Assembly (NCBI GenBank): GCA_046092445.1 | Contig: JBJTDR010000017.1 | Coordinates: forward strand, 1-64,000 | Length of the DNA stretch: 64,000 nucleotides | Reading direction: 5' to 3' | Source: CAIUPE01 sp046092445 | GTDB taxonomy: Bacteria; Pseudomonadota; Alphaproteobacteria; Rhizobiales; Beijerinckiaceae | Shown: piece after piece, positions 16,606 to 25,807 of the stretch | How the letters are laid out: each line of letters opens with the position of its first letter | How positions within the stretch are numbered: position 1 is the first letter of the stretch | The notes under the pieces: generated by a model | The model's input: the letters and a program-made list of their open reading frames with translations, nothing else | The model's database searches: none | Told to the model about the DNA's origin: nothing | Made by a program: the position numbers and the translations under genes

Positions 16606-18231
16606 TCAGTCCGCACGCCGCGCCGCGTCCGCCAAGATCAGTTCCGCTCCTTTCCAACCCACCATCATGCTCGGGCCGTTCGTATTGCCAGAGATGATAT
16701 TAGGAAAAATTGAAGCGTCGCACACGCGCAAGCCCGCTAAGCCATGAACCCGCAAGCGTGAGTCGACCACAGCCTGCGAGGCGTCATCAGACATGCGGCA
16801 TGTGCCGGATGCGTGATAGCAGGTTCCGCTGCGCTGTCTGAAATCCGCGATCAATTCCTCATCCGTGCGGCACTCCGGGCCCGGGCGAAGCTCTTCATCA
16901 ATGAATTTTGCAAGAACAGGCTGCGCCGCAATCCCGCGCAGGAACTTCACCGCGTCCAGCATTTCAGCCACGTCATGATCGGTGGAGTAGGCGTTGGGCA
17001 TGATTCGCGGATGCTCGAACGGATCGGACGAGCGGATCATGACATCACCCCGGCTTGTTGGCCGACAATTCGACACACCGAGCGAGAAACCCGGAAACGG
17101 ATCGGGCGTCAACAGCGGACGTTCACCCTCTTTCGGAATGAGTGTCGAGAAGGCCTGCATATAAAGCTGCATATTCGGGCGCGGCCGGGATGGATCGGTT
17201 TTGAAAAACCCGCCTCCCTGATTGATACTTAGACCAAGCGGCCCTTGGCCAGTCATCAGGTACCGGATACCCGCGTTCAATTTGCCCCACCATGGACGCA
17301 ATTCCTCGTTCAGTGTCGGCACGTGCATTTTCCACGTATAGTTCAATGCGGCGTGATCCTGCAGATGATTGCCGACGTGGGGATTGTCATGACGGATCGG
17401 AATGCCGAGAGTCTTCAGATGGTCCGACGGGCCGATACCAGAAAGCTGCAGCAATTGTGGGCTATTGATCGCACCACCCGACAGGATCACCTCCCGCCCC
17501 GCCTGAGCACGATGCGTCTGGCCATGTTGCACATATTCGACACCCGTTACACGCATCCCCTCGAAGACCAGTCGCGACACATGCGCGCCTGTCTCGACAC
17601 GCAAATTCGAACGATTCATGGCGGGCCTTAAAAACGCGCGCGCCGCCGAGAGCCGCCGCCCTCCCTTGATCGTGCAATCATAGAGGCCGACACCTTCCTG
17701 CGTGACCCCGTTGAAATTCGGGTTGAACGGCAAGCCCATCGCCTTCGCTGCTTCGATATACGGGTCACAGAGCTGGTGCTTGCCGGCGCCGAGTTGCGAA
17801 ATCCGCAGCGGGCCGCCCTTGCCATTGATCGCCGGATCAGCGCCCTCATAATCCTCAATCGCCCGGTAGGCGGCGCTCACGGGGTCCCAGCCCCAACCCG
17901 GGTTTCCTGCGGCTTCCCACTCCTGAAAATCTCTCTTGTCGCCGCGGATATACACCATCGCATTGATCGAACTCGAACCGCCAAGCACCTTTCCACGCGG
18001 CCAATAATCGCGTTGCCCTGCAAGCCCCGGATCAGGCTCGGCGCGGTACATCCAGTTGACCGCAGGGTCGAAAAACGTCTTGCCGTAGCCGAGCGGCATC
18101 TGGATGAAGAAGCGCATGTCGCTGCCACCTGCCTCGAGCAGAAGCACGGAATATCTGCCGTTGGCAGTCAGCCTGTCGGCAAGAACGCAACCGGCCGAAC
18201 CGGCCCCGACAATCACGAAATCATACATCAT
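16606..18231 (-). CDS. GMC-family oxidoreductase, choline dehydrogenase-like
   Basis: 541-residue FAD-dependent alcohol dehydrogenase. FAD-binding VIVGAGSAGCVLADRL is at the N terminus, followed by LLEAGG, the GMC signature YWPRGKVLGGSSSINAMVYIRG, and ILSGGAINSPQLLQLSGIG. The C-terminal active-site region has CYHASGTCRMSDD and NIISGNTNGPSMM. The closest named type is choline dehydrogenase, but related enzymes oxidise other alcohols, and no betaine aldehyde dehydrogenase or bet regulator is nearby, so choline is not assured. The start is the ATG at 18231 with GAGGG upstream; 32 extra upstream codons are open but match nothing. Confidence 0.87.
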   Translation of the reverse strand: MMYDFVIVGAGSAGCVLADRLTANGRYSVLLLEAGGSDMRFFIQMPLGYGKTFFDPAVNWMYRAEPDPGLAGQRDYWPRGKVLGGSSSINAMVYIRGDKRDFQEWEAAGNPGWGWDPVSAAYRAIEDYEGADPAINGKGGPLRISQLGAGKHQLCDPYIEAAKAMGLPFNPNFNGVTQEGVGLYDCTIKGGRRLSAARAFLRPAMNRSNLRVETGAHVSRLVFEGMRVTGVEYVQHGQTHRAQAGREVILSGGAINSPQLLQLSGIGPSDHLKTLGIPIRHDNPHVGNHLQDHAALNYTWKMHVPTLNEELRPWWGKLNAGIRYLMTGQGPLGLSINQGGGFFKTDPSRPRPNMQLYMQAFSTLIPKEGERPLLTPDPFPGFSLGVSNCRPTSRGDVMIRSSDPFEHPRIMPNAYSTDHDVAEMLDAVKFLRGIAAQPVLAKFIDEELRPGPECRTDEELIADFRQRSGTCYHASGTCRMSDDASQAVVDSRLRVHGLAGLRVCDASIFPNIISGNTNGPSMMVGWKGAELILADAARRAD

Positions 18232-18465
18232 GCGGCCTACCCTCTTCCATCGTATCCGAAACCGACAAACGCCATCGCATAACCGGAATGAATGGGACCC
18301 ATCGTGTCCGCGATAAACCGACTGCACACGACGTCAATCATCGTGGATGATATCCTCATACATGCCGGACGCCGGCTGCGATATTCCGGTTTCGACGTGA
18401 ATTTGCATCCCCCCCTTTAACATGTTCCAGATGTTACCGCGCGAGCTTGATCGGAGAAGACACCA

Positions 18466-19317
18466 GTGCCGCATCTCTCGACCCCGTCGCCCCGATGGCC
18501 GGACTGGACTGCCGCTTTGAGACGCGTGCTCTATAGCGCCGCGCGCTACCGCGAGACGACTCCGAAAAATCCTGACCGCGCCATTCATCTCTTTCGGACG
18601 CGGATCAAGGAAGCGCGGGCCCTGCTGAGGCTGGCACCTCGCTCCCTTCGCAAGGAGGCGAAGAACTGCCGCAACGACCTCGCCAGAGCCTCCCGAGCAC
18701 TCTCCAACGCGCGCGATTCCGTTGTGACCGCCGAGACATTACGGGCGCTTGTCCGGAAGAGCCACAAGACCAATCCAGCGACATTACTTCCTGAACTTCG
18801 AGGCGGCACGACGGAAAGCAAGGATCAGGATCGCACACTGCTCCAGTTGGCAAGCAGCGCCGCCGACCATGCCAGAACCCGTATCTCCGCATGGCCCGAG
18901 CCATCGGAATTCCCCGATATCCTTGCCTCGCTGGCAACGAGAGCCCTCCGCCGGGCGCGAAAATCGGTACCGTACAATTTTCGGAAAGCAACACCGGAGG
19001 CGATGCATGATCTTCGAAAGGCGGTCATCATCTGTCGCTACCAATCTGCCTTCATGAACGAGGATAACCGCGGACATATCCCGTTCAAACTGCTTGAACT
19101 GGAAAAATTACGGAAAAAACTCGGGCAATTCAATGATCTTCATCAGCTGGAGACGGAATTGAACCGCTTTGCGCACGGCTGTCACCTGGGCAAGGTTGCA
19201 TGGCTGAAGGACGCGATCAGGCGGAGAAAGAAGCGTGTCGGGAAGGCATCGCTGCATCTAGCTCGCAGGGCACTCGGCAGCCCACGAAAACATACAGGCG
19301 AAACTGACCGGAATTGA
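18466..19317 (+). CDS. CHAD domain protein
   Basis: 283-residue, strongly basic helical protein. The CHAD pattern is clear: AIHLFRTRIKEARALLRLAPRSL in the first half and EAMHDLRKAVIICRYQSAF plus KLRKKLGQFNDLHQLE in the second, with the conserved His and many Lys/Arg of each four-helix bundle. CHAD domains bind polyphosphate, consistent with the charge. The commonly fused CYTH phosphatase domain is absent. GTG start at 18466 with GGAG about 10 bases upstream. It stands alone, divergent from the GMC gene, and is followed by a tRNA on the other strand. Confidence 0.88.
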   Translation: MPHLSTPSPRWPDWTAALRRVLYSAARYRETTPKNPDRAIHLFRTRIKEARALLRLAPRSLRKEAKNCRNDLARASRALSNARDSVVTAETLRALVRKSHKTNPATLLPELRGGTTESKDQDRTLLQLASSAADHARTRISAWPEPSEFPDILASLATRALRRARKSVPYNFRKATPEAMHDLRKAVIICRYQSAFMNEDNRGHIPFKLLELEKLRKKLGQFNDLHQLETELNRFAHGCHLGKVAWLKDAIRRRKKRVGKASLHLARRALGSPRKHTGETDRN

Positions 19318-19398
19318 CGATCGTGGACCCTGCTTATCGGGATACTCCGGACGAACCTGTCGCGAACACTTGAAAAAACGTATTCCAATACCGCAATG

Positions 19399-19474
19399 TG
19401 GCGCGCCCTACGGGAATCGAACCCGTGTTTTCGCCGTGAAAGGGCGACGTCCTGGACCGCTAGACGAAGGGCGC
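19399..19474 (-). tRNA. tRNA-Glu (TTC)
   Basis: On the minus strand the gene reads GCGCCCTTCGTCTAGCGGTC at its 5' end. It folds into a full cloverleaf: 7-bp acceptor GCGCCCT/AGGGCGC, anticodon loop CTTTCAC with anticodon TTC, and T arm ACGGG-TTCGATT-CCCGT. Discriminator G and an encoded CCA end at 19399. It stands alone between the CHAD gene and the EamA transporter. Confidence 0.97.
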
Positions 19475-19623
19475 TAGCGACTTCCCGCGGCTTATAGGCA
19501 ATCCAGCAGCGCTAGACAAGCGCGCTTCGAGGATCGAATGCGCTTTATGCGAAAATATTTTGCAATAACCCCGCAAGCTGCTACCCAAACTGCCGGACAT
19601 TCGAACCGAGAGCACGCGACCCG

Positions 19624-20622
19624 ATGACAGAGATCGAATCGAACCACGAAGCCAACAGGATGACGGCGACAGCCGGTACCGGGCGGCAGGAACACAACAC
19701 GGAGATTGGCGGCCCGGCGTCCGTCACGTCCTCCTTCGGCTTCTTCCAGGCTTCGCCGCTGACGATGGGTATTCTGCTCATGTTGCTCGGCATGTTTCTC
19801 TATGTCTCAAACGACGTTCTCGGCAAATGGCTGGTCGCGACCTACACAGTAGGACAAATCCTGTTGCTCCGCAGCACAACGGGATTTTTACTGCTGGTGC
19901 CCTCCATCATGAAGCACGGGGTCGGCGCTGTTGCCAGACCGCAGCGGCCCGGGCTTCATGTTGTCCGCGCGATCCTCCTCACTGGTGAAGTTGCCGCCTT
20001 TTACTGGGCGGCCTCACTGCTTCCTCTCGCGGATGTCGTTACGTTCTACATGGCGACACCGATTTTCGTCGCGGCACTCGCGGGGCCGCTGCTCAAGGAA
20101 AAGCTGGACTGGCAGCGCTGGGTCGCCATTCTGCTCGGTTTTGCCGGGGTCGTGATCAGCCTTCGTCCGTCCTCGTCAACGCTCGCCTGGCCCGCACTGA
20201 TCGCGATTGGCGGGTGCTTTGCGTTCTCGTTAAGTCTCATCGTCACCCGAACATTGCGCGAAGCGCCGAGCATCGTCCTTGTGACGTGGCAGAACGGTGC
20301 GGCGCTTTTATTCGGAATTATCGTGGCTCCCTGGAACTGGGTGCCTCCGACCTGGCCGGATTTTCTATTGATGTGTCTTCTCGGAATTGTGGCGACATTT
20401 GCACATCTGAGCATGAACAAGTCGTTGAAACTGGCGCCGGCATCGGCGGTTGCTCCCTATCAATATACGCAAATCGCGTGGGCGATGGTGCTCGGCTTCA
20501 TCGTGTTTGGCGATATTCCCGATCTTTATCTGATCATGGGCTCAGGCGTCATCGTTATCGCGGGTCTTCTGATCTACTGGCGGGAGCAGCACGTAGGAAA
20601 CGGAAGCAAATCCCGCGTTTAG
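19624..20622 (+). CDS. DMT superfamily (EamA) transporter
   Basis: Inner-membrane transporter of 332 residues with ten predicted helices in two EamA repeats, after a polar N-terminal tail of about 45 residues. Repeat one includes GMFLYVSNDVLGKWLVATY and AASLLPLADVVTFYMATPIF; repeat two includes HLSMNKSLKLAPASAVAPYQ. Members export or import small metabolites, and none can be assigned. An internal ATG at residue 48 (MGILLMLLGM) could be the true start, as the tail is unusual. The last 4 bases overlap the recJ 3' end on the other strand. Confidence 0.87.
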   Translation: MTEIESNHEANRMTATAGTGRQEHNTEIGGPASVTSSFGFFQASPLTMGILLMLLGMFLYVSNDVLGKWLVATYTVGQILLLRSTTGFLLLVPSIMKHGVGAVARPQRPGLHVVRAILLTGEVAAFYWAASLLPLADVVTFYMATPIFVAALAGPLLKEKLDWQRWVAILLGFAGVVISLRPSSSTLAWPALIAIGGCFAFSLSLIVTRTLREAPSIVLVTWQNGAALLFGIIVAPWNWVPPTWPDFLLMCLLGIVATFAHLSMNKSLKLAPASAVAPYQYTQIAWAMVLGFIVFGDIPDLYLIMGSGVIVIAGLLIYWREQHVGNGSKSRV

Positions 20623-22424
20623 CGCAACTGCGGCACTGCAACATCCGCAATGCGGAGCTGCACGGTCTCCCGACCGCGATAACGGTTTATCGCAAGACTT
20701 CCTGCCATATGTAAAACGCCGCCGCGATTTTTCATCAAGGTAATACCGATGGGCTGGTTGACTGCCTGGAAAGCGACCGCCTCGAGCATCATGCCATCGG
20801 CCGCTTTCAGCCTTGTCCGAACGTGATTGGCGCCGACTTCCATCGCATCGACAATACGATGTGCAGCGAACGCGACGAGTGGTGCCGGAAAGCCGGATCC
20901 AAAAGGACCGGCACGGTCGATGTCGGCGAGAAGCGCCAATGTCGCTCCGCCCGCCGTGATCGCCGCATCAATCACGAGGGTCTGGTCAGCCCGCAACCGC
21001 GAGGCATCCGCGCCGAGGCCCATGTCGAAATAAGCACGCAGCTCCGGTATTCTGTCGGCGATGATCGTCAAACCCGCGGCCATCGCATGCCCGCCGCCCT
21101 TGATCAGAATCCCCTGCTCGACGGCGTCACGAACAGCGCGGCCAAGATCAATCCCTTGAACCGATCTGCCAGACCCGCTTGCATAACCGTTCCCGTCGAT
21201 CGCAAGCGCAAAGACCGGGCGCCGGAAACGCTCCTTCAGGCGCGAGGCAACGAGCCCGACAATGCCGGGATGCCAATTGGATGACGCCACGACAATGACA
21301 CCCGCCGCATTCTCATCAAGGCCGACGCCGAGAAGCGCCTCCGCTTCAGCCTCTTCCACCATCCGCACTTCGATCTCCTGTCGTTCGCGGTTGAGGCGTT
21401 CGAGTTCCGTCGCAATCTTGGCGGCCTCGTTCTCGTCCCCCGTGAGCAAAAGGCGCGCACCCAGCGCGGCATCTCCGATCCGCCCGCCGGCATTGATCCG
21501 CGGGCCGAACAGAAAACCGAGGTGATCGGGCGCAATCGGACCATCGAGGCGAGCCACGTCCGCAAGCGCGCGCAATCCGGGCCGGTCGCGCCGCCGCATG
21601 ACGGCAATTCCCTGCCGGACAAAAGCGCGATTAAGCCCGATCAGCGGCACCATATCCGCGACGGTCCCCAAGGCAACGAGATCAAGCATCGCCATGAGAT
21701 CCGGCTCTCCACCGCGCTTTGCCCAAAATCCGCGAGCCCGCAAAATACGGTTCACAGCAACAAGAGTCATAAACACCACACCGGCAGCGCAGAGATGGCC
21801 GAGGCCCGACAAATCATCAAGCCGGTTCGGATTAACGATGGCATAAGCCTCAGGGAGTTCTTCCGGTGCTTGATGGTGGTCGAGAACGACGGTCGGCACA
21901 CCCAATTTTGCCGCTTCCAGAATTGGTTCATTTCCTGTCGTACCGCAATCAACGGTCACGAGAAGGTGCGCCCCGGAGTTGACGAGCAGCCGCACCGCTT
22001 CGACGTTCGGACCGTATCCTTCGGTGAGGCGATCGGGAATATGAATAAGGCGCCGCACACCGGCACGGTCCAGAAATCCGGCGAGAAGAGCGACGGATGT
22101 GGCGCCATCGACATCATAATCACCAAAAATTGCAACCGTCTCGTCGCGCTCGACCGCATCGGCAATCCGCAATGCTGCCGGCTCCATTGCCGTCATCACG
22201 AATGGATCTGGCATCAGATCGCGCAGACGGGGATCAAGAAATCCCGGCAGGGCCGCAAGCGGCACATCGCGACCCGCCAGAATGCGGGCCACGACGTCTG
22301 GCAGACCGTGCTGTTGCACCATGGCAAGCGCGACCGCGCGGGATGAATCGTCAGCACGATCCACCCAAGCGCGATCCGTAACCGAGCGTGAAACATCAAA
22401 AACCGTCCGACTCATGCCGTGCAT
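20619..22424 (-). CDS. recJ: Single-stranded-DNA-specific exonuclease RecJ
   Basis: 5'-3' exonuclease of recombination and mismatch repair, 601 residues. DHH-family motifs: IFGDYDVDGATSVALL (about 99), VTVDCGTTG, VVLDHHQAPE (about 182), the DHHA1 region with NWHPGIVGLVASRLKERF and IKGGGHAMAAG, and a C-terminal OB-like domain with GPFGSGFPAP. A second ATG three codons in (22415) is an equally possible start. In many Hyphomicrobiales recJ follows glpX; here it lies about 4.6 kb upstream of hom in a different context, suggesting local rearrangement. Confidence 0.95.
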   Translation of the reverse strand: MHGMSRTVFDVSRSVTDRAWVDRADDSSRAVALAMVQQHGLPDVVARILAGRDVPLAALPGFLDPRLRDLMPDPFVMTAMEPAALRIADAVERDETVAIFGDYDVDGATSVALLAGFLDRAGVRRLIHIPDRLTEGYGPNVEAVRLLVNSGAHLLVTVDCGTTGNEPILEAAKLGVPTVVLDHHQAPEELPEAYAIVNPNRLDDLSGLGHLCAAGVVFMTLVAVNRILRARGFWAKRGGEPDLMAMLDLVALGTVADMVPLIGLNRAFVRQGIAVMRRRDRPGLRALADVARLDGPIAPDHLGFLFGPRINAGGRIGDAALGARLLLTGDENEAAKIATELERLNRERQEIEVRMVEEAEAEALLGVGLDENAAGVIVVASSNWHPGIVGLVASRLKERFRRPVFALAIDGNGYASGSGRSVQGIDLGRAVRDAVEQGILIKGGGHAMAAGLTIIADRIPELRAYFDMGLGADASRLRADQTLVIDAAITAGGATLALLADIDRAGPFGSGFPAPLVAFAAHRIVDAMEVGANHVRTRLKAADGMMLEAVAFQAVNQPIGITLMKNRGGVLHMAGSLAINRYRGRETVQLRIADVAVPQLR

Positions 22425-22479
22425 TTACTGCGATGGCCGAGTCGTGTCGATCCTGATCATAAAAGAGCTTACCGGAAGA

Positions 22480-23328
22480 TTAGCCCTTCCAGGCCTCGGT
22501 CACCTGGTGTTGCTCGCCAAGCCCTTCAATGCCCACATCCATGCGGTCACCGGGCTTGAGGAAGACTTGCGGCTTCATGCCCATGCCGACGCCGGGAGGT
22601 GTGCCGGTCGTGATCACATCACCCGGGTCAAGCTGCATGAACTGGGAGATATAATGGACGATATGGGCAACACCGAAGATCATCGTCCTGGTATTGCCGG
22701 TCTGGACGCGCTTGCCATTGAGGTCGAGCCACATGGAGAGATTTTGCACGTCCTTGATTTCATCCTTCGTGACGAGCCACGGGCCGAGAGGGCCGAATGT
22801 CGGGCTCCCCTTGCCTTTCATCCACTGGCCACCCCGTTCCGTCTGGAATTCCCGCTCCGAAACATCGTTGCAGACACAATAGCCCGCGACGTAATCAAGC
22901 GCGTCCTTCTCGTCGACATACAGCGCCGTCCTGCCGATGACGATGGCAAGCTCAACCTCCCAGTCGGATTTCTTTGATCCCTTGGGTATGATGATGACAT
23001 CATTCGGTCCCTGAACGCAGTTCGGCGCTTTGTTGAACAGGATCGGCTGTTCAGGGATCGGCATGTTCGACTCAGCAGCATGGTCCGCATAATTGAGACC
23101 CACAGCGATAAAATTGCCCGGACGCGCCACGCACGAACCAAGCCGCGTACCCGCAGGGACGAGAGGAAGGCTCGTCAGGTCAATCGCGGCAAGACGCGCC
23201 AATGTGGCAGGCAAAAACGTAGAGCCATTAATATCGGCGACATGGCCGGACAAGTCACGAATGCCGCCATCCGCGTCAACAATACCTGGCTTTTCTGCGC
23301 CTTCAGCGCCATAACGCACGAGCTTCAT
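22480..23328 (-). CDS. Fumarylacetoacetate hydrolase family protein
   Basis: 282 residues of the FAH C-terminal domain family. Motifs: CVARPGNFIAVGLNYADHA, metal-ligand region DWEVELAIVIGR with the paired acidic residues, CNDVSEREFQ, KGKGSPTFGPLGPW and DVITTGTPPGVG. The sequence is closest in style to 2,4-diketo-3-deoxy-L-fuconate hydrolase and ureidoglycolate lyase annotations, which are often unreliable, so the substrate is left open. The ATG at 23328 has GAGAGGAAG upstream; the ORF itself opens at 23370. It is transcribed like phaC and recJ. Confidence 0.88.
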   Translation of the reverse strand: MKLVRYGAEGAEKPGIVDADGGIRDLSGHVADINGSTFLPATLARLAAIDLTSLPLVPAGTRLGSCVARPGNFIAVGLNYADHAAESNMPIPEQPILFNKAPNCVQGPNDVIIIPKGSKKSDWEVELAIVIGRTALYVDEKDALDYVAGYCVCNDVSEREFQTERGGQWMKGKGSPTFGPLGPWLVTKDEIKDVQNLSMWLDLNGKRVQTGNTRTMIFGVAHIVHYISQFMQLDPGDVITTGTPPGVGMGMKPQVFLKPGDRMDVGIEGLGEQHQVTEAWKG

Positions 23329-23436
23329 CCGTTGCTTCCTCTCATACAGTAATCCTGAACCGGCGCGCACTTTGGTACGGGAATGATTTTATCGCAAGTC
23401 CCCTGATGCAGGGCAGAATTGCAGATCATAGAAATC

Positions 23437-25239
23437 TCAGGAACGCACTTTGACATAGGTTCCCGGCGCGTTGCCCAGTATTTTGAACCTGCCGCCGGGT
23501 TTGCGCGCCTTGACGCGCTCGGGAGCCTGACTAATGGTCCATTCGAGCCAATGCGGCCACCATGACCCCCGCGTTTCACGGGCCGACGCAACCCATGCAC
23601 CGAAATCACCTTCTGGCTTTCCGCCTGTCCAATATTGATATTTCACTTTTTCCGGCGGGTTTATGACGCCAGCAATATGGCCGGACCCTGCCATGACATA
23701 GGTGACGTCGCCGCCAAAACAGCCGCTACCGACAAAAACCGATTTTGCTGGCGCAATGTGATCCTCTTTTGCAGCGAGGTTATAGATCGGGATCGTGACG
23801 CGACCAAGATCGAGACGCTCGCCGCCCATGATGATCTCACCCCTCGAAAGTTTGTTATCGAGATAACAATTCCGCAAATAGAAGGAATGGTTGGCTGCGG
23901 GCATCCGTGTCGAGTCGGCATTCCAATAGAGGAGATCGAAGGGGAACGGTTGCTGCCCCTTCAGATAGACATTCACGACATAGGGCCAGATCAGGTCATT
24001 CGGGCGCAGCATGTTGAACGCTGCCGACATGCTGGTGCCTTCGAGATAGCCGCGCACATCCATGCGGCTTTCGACGAGCTTCACCTGCTCCTCATCGACG
24101 AAAACCTTCAGATCGCCGGCATTTTCAAAATCGACTTGCGTCGTGAGCAGGGTGGCGCTTGCGATTCGCATATCCCCTCTGGCGGCGAGATAAGCCAGCG
24201 TCACCGCAAGCAGTGTGCCCCCGACGCAGTAACCCATCGCCGTCACCGATTTCTCACCCGTGACCGCGCGCACGCGATCGACGGCTGCGAGAATACCGTC
24301 CCGCATGTAATCCTCGAAACTCCTGTCGGCGAGGCGCGCATCCGGATTGGCCCAGGAGATCACGAACACGGTGAGGCCCTGCCCGACCGCCCAGCGGATG
24401 AAGGATTTTTCGGGGTTCAAATCGAGAATATAGAATTTGTTGATCCATGGCGGTATAATCAACAGCGGGCGTTTGATGACCGTATCCGTTGCGGGCGCGT
24501 ACTGAATCAGCTCGAAGAGATCGTTTCGATAAACGACTTTTCCCGGGGTTGTTGCAAGGTTGACTCCGACCTCGAAGGCATTGGCCTCGCTCTGGCGGAT
24601 CCTAAGCGTACCCTTACCCGCCTTGATATCCTCCACCATCATTTTCATGCCGCGGACAAGATTTTCGCCGTTCTCGGCAAATGTCGTCCGCAAAAGATCA
24701 GGATTTGTTGCAACAAAATTCGTCGGTGCCAACGCGCTCGAAAGCTGCTTGACGTAGAATTGTGCCTTGTGACGCGTATGGGGATCGAGATTCTCGGCTG
24801 TGTCGACAAGATTTTCGGCCCAGCGCGCGGTGATCAGATAGGCCTGTTTGACAAAATCGAACATGGGATTGGTCGACCAGTCGGGATCGAGGAAGCGCTT
24901 GTCGGTTGCGTCGGGAGCGGCCGCAGGCGGCACATCTTCGCCCTGATAACGCTTCAGCGTACGGCTCCAGAGGTCGAGAAACCCGATGGTGAGGCTTGTT
25001 TGTGCAACCACGAGGCGTTGCGGGTCGGAAGCGACATGTTCGACGACCTGGCCGAGCGTCTTTACAATATCGCTCACTTCGTCCGACATTCCCGGCTTTG
25101 CGCGCCCCTCCTCGATCGGCTTGAGAGAAGCGGCGGTCGCGTGCCCCATTTCCTCCATCAGACGCGCGGTATTCCTGGCGAGTGCTTCAAAATCCGGCAA
25201 TGGACCGGGCGTCAGAGGCCCTGTAGATTCAGAACTCAT
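23437..25239 (-). CDS. phaC: Class I poly(3-hydroxyalkanoate) synthase
   Basis: Polymerises (R)-3-hydroxyacyl-CoA into PHA granules; 600 residues, the class I size. The lipase-like box GYCVGG carries the nucleophile Cys at about residue 338; PLLIIPPWINKFYILDL precedes it, and the catalytic Asp (AAKEDHIAP) and His (GSGHIAGVINPP) follow. There are two near starts, the ATGs at 25245 and 25239, both near GGGAG; I took the second for spacing. No phaA, phaB, phasin or phaR is in the window. It is divergent from a small lipoprotein. Confidence 0.96.
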   Translation of the reverse strand: MSSESTGPLTPGPLPDFEALARNTARLMEEMGHATAASLKPIEEGRAKPGMSDEVSDIVKTLGQVVEHVASDPQRLVVAQTSLTIGFLDLWSRTLKRYQGEDVPPAAAPDATDKRFLDPDWSTNPMFDFVKQAYLITARWAENLVDTAENLDPHTRHKAQFYVKQLSSALAPTNFVATNPDLLRTTFAENGENLVRGMKMMVEDIKAGKGTLRIRQSEANAFEVGVNLATTPGKVVYRNDLFELIQYAPATDTVIKRPLLIIPPWINKFYILDLNPEKSFIRWAVGQGLTVFVISWANPDARLADRSFEDYMRDGILAAVDRVRAVTGEKSVTAMGYCVGGTLLAVTLAYLAARGDMRIASATLLTTQVDFENAGDLKVFVDEEQVKLVESRMDVRGYLEGTSMSAAFNMLRPNDLIWPYVVNVYLKGQQPFPFDLLYWNADSTRMPAANHSFYLRNCYLDNKLSRGEIIMGGERLDLGRVTIPIYNLAAKEDHIAPAKSVFVGSGCFGGDVTYVMAGSGHIAGVINPPEKVKYQYWTGGKPEGDFGAWVASARETRGSWWPHWLEWTISQAPERVKARKPGGRFKILGNAPGTYVKVRS

Positions 25240-25379
25240 CCGCATCTTGCTCCCGTGCATGATCCTGAGAGTATCTCACAGTCCGGCCGTGCAACAAATA
25301 TGACTTCCATGTTTCAAATATTCTCGTCTACGGTGTATTTTCGTTCTATAACACATCGTGGTTCCAAGGAGGACTATCG

Positions 25380-25709
25380 ATGTCGACACGCATGTCACGA
25401 ATTTTTTGCATTGCTTTCATTTCTAGCATCATCGGATCCGTGCTGCTCGGCTGTGCGACTTCCGAGAACAGCGCAAATCCTGCCAGAAATCTCGCACTCA
25501 TGTCGGGAATTGCGACCAAAATTCCACAAGCCGCTGATTTTGTTACTGAATCACGAACGGGTGCGCTTGATTATATGCCTATTGGCGTTTTGCCGATAGC
25601 TCCGAAAAAGCCACGGGCTGCCATGACACCGGAAGAGCTAGCCGCGCTCAAGGAGGAACTTGAGGCTGCCCGCCGTAGAAACAGAGCATCGGGAATGCCT
25701 CAGCAGTAA
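25380..25709 (+). CDS. Small lipoprotein of unknown function
   Basis: 109 residues with a type II signal peptide: basic start, hydrophobic IAFISSIIGSVLLGC and lipobox Cys at residue 25, so it is predicted to be lipid-anchored. The mature part has PQAADFVTESRTGALDYMPI, a proline-rich stretch, and an EELAALKEELEAARRRN helix at the C terminus. AAGGAGG precedes the ATG. I recall similar lipoproteins upstream of this aminotransferase in other Hyphomicrobiales, but function is unknown. 98 bp separate it from the aminotransferase. Confidence 0.87.
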   Translation: MSTRMSRIFCIAFISSIIGSVLLGCATSENSANPARNLALMSGIATKIPQAADFVTESRTGALDYMPIGVLPIAPKKPRAAMTPEELAALKEELEAARRRNRASGMPQQ

Positions 25710-25807
25710 TATCGGAATGCGCAGACTCGCGGATTTTATTTTCTCCCATGCCAGAATCAGCCCTATTGAGGTGCATTGCCCCGTGATCGCGCCGGAAGAG
25801 CTTTATA

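Noticed and set aside
18417..18426. Third copy of the TTAACATGTT motif, before the CHAD gene
   Set aside because: Only half of the flanking palindrome matches and there is no second site nearby; likely chance.
23635..25599. 654-codon plus-strand ORF opposite phaC
   Set aside because: Antisense shadow; it runs over the phaC start region and the real lipoprotein gene, and has no family features.
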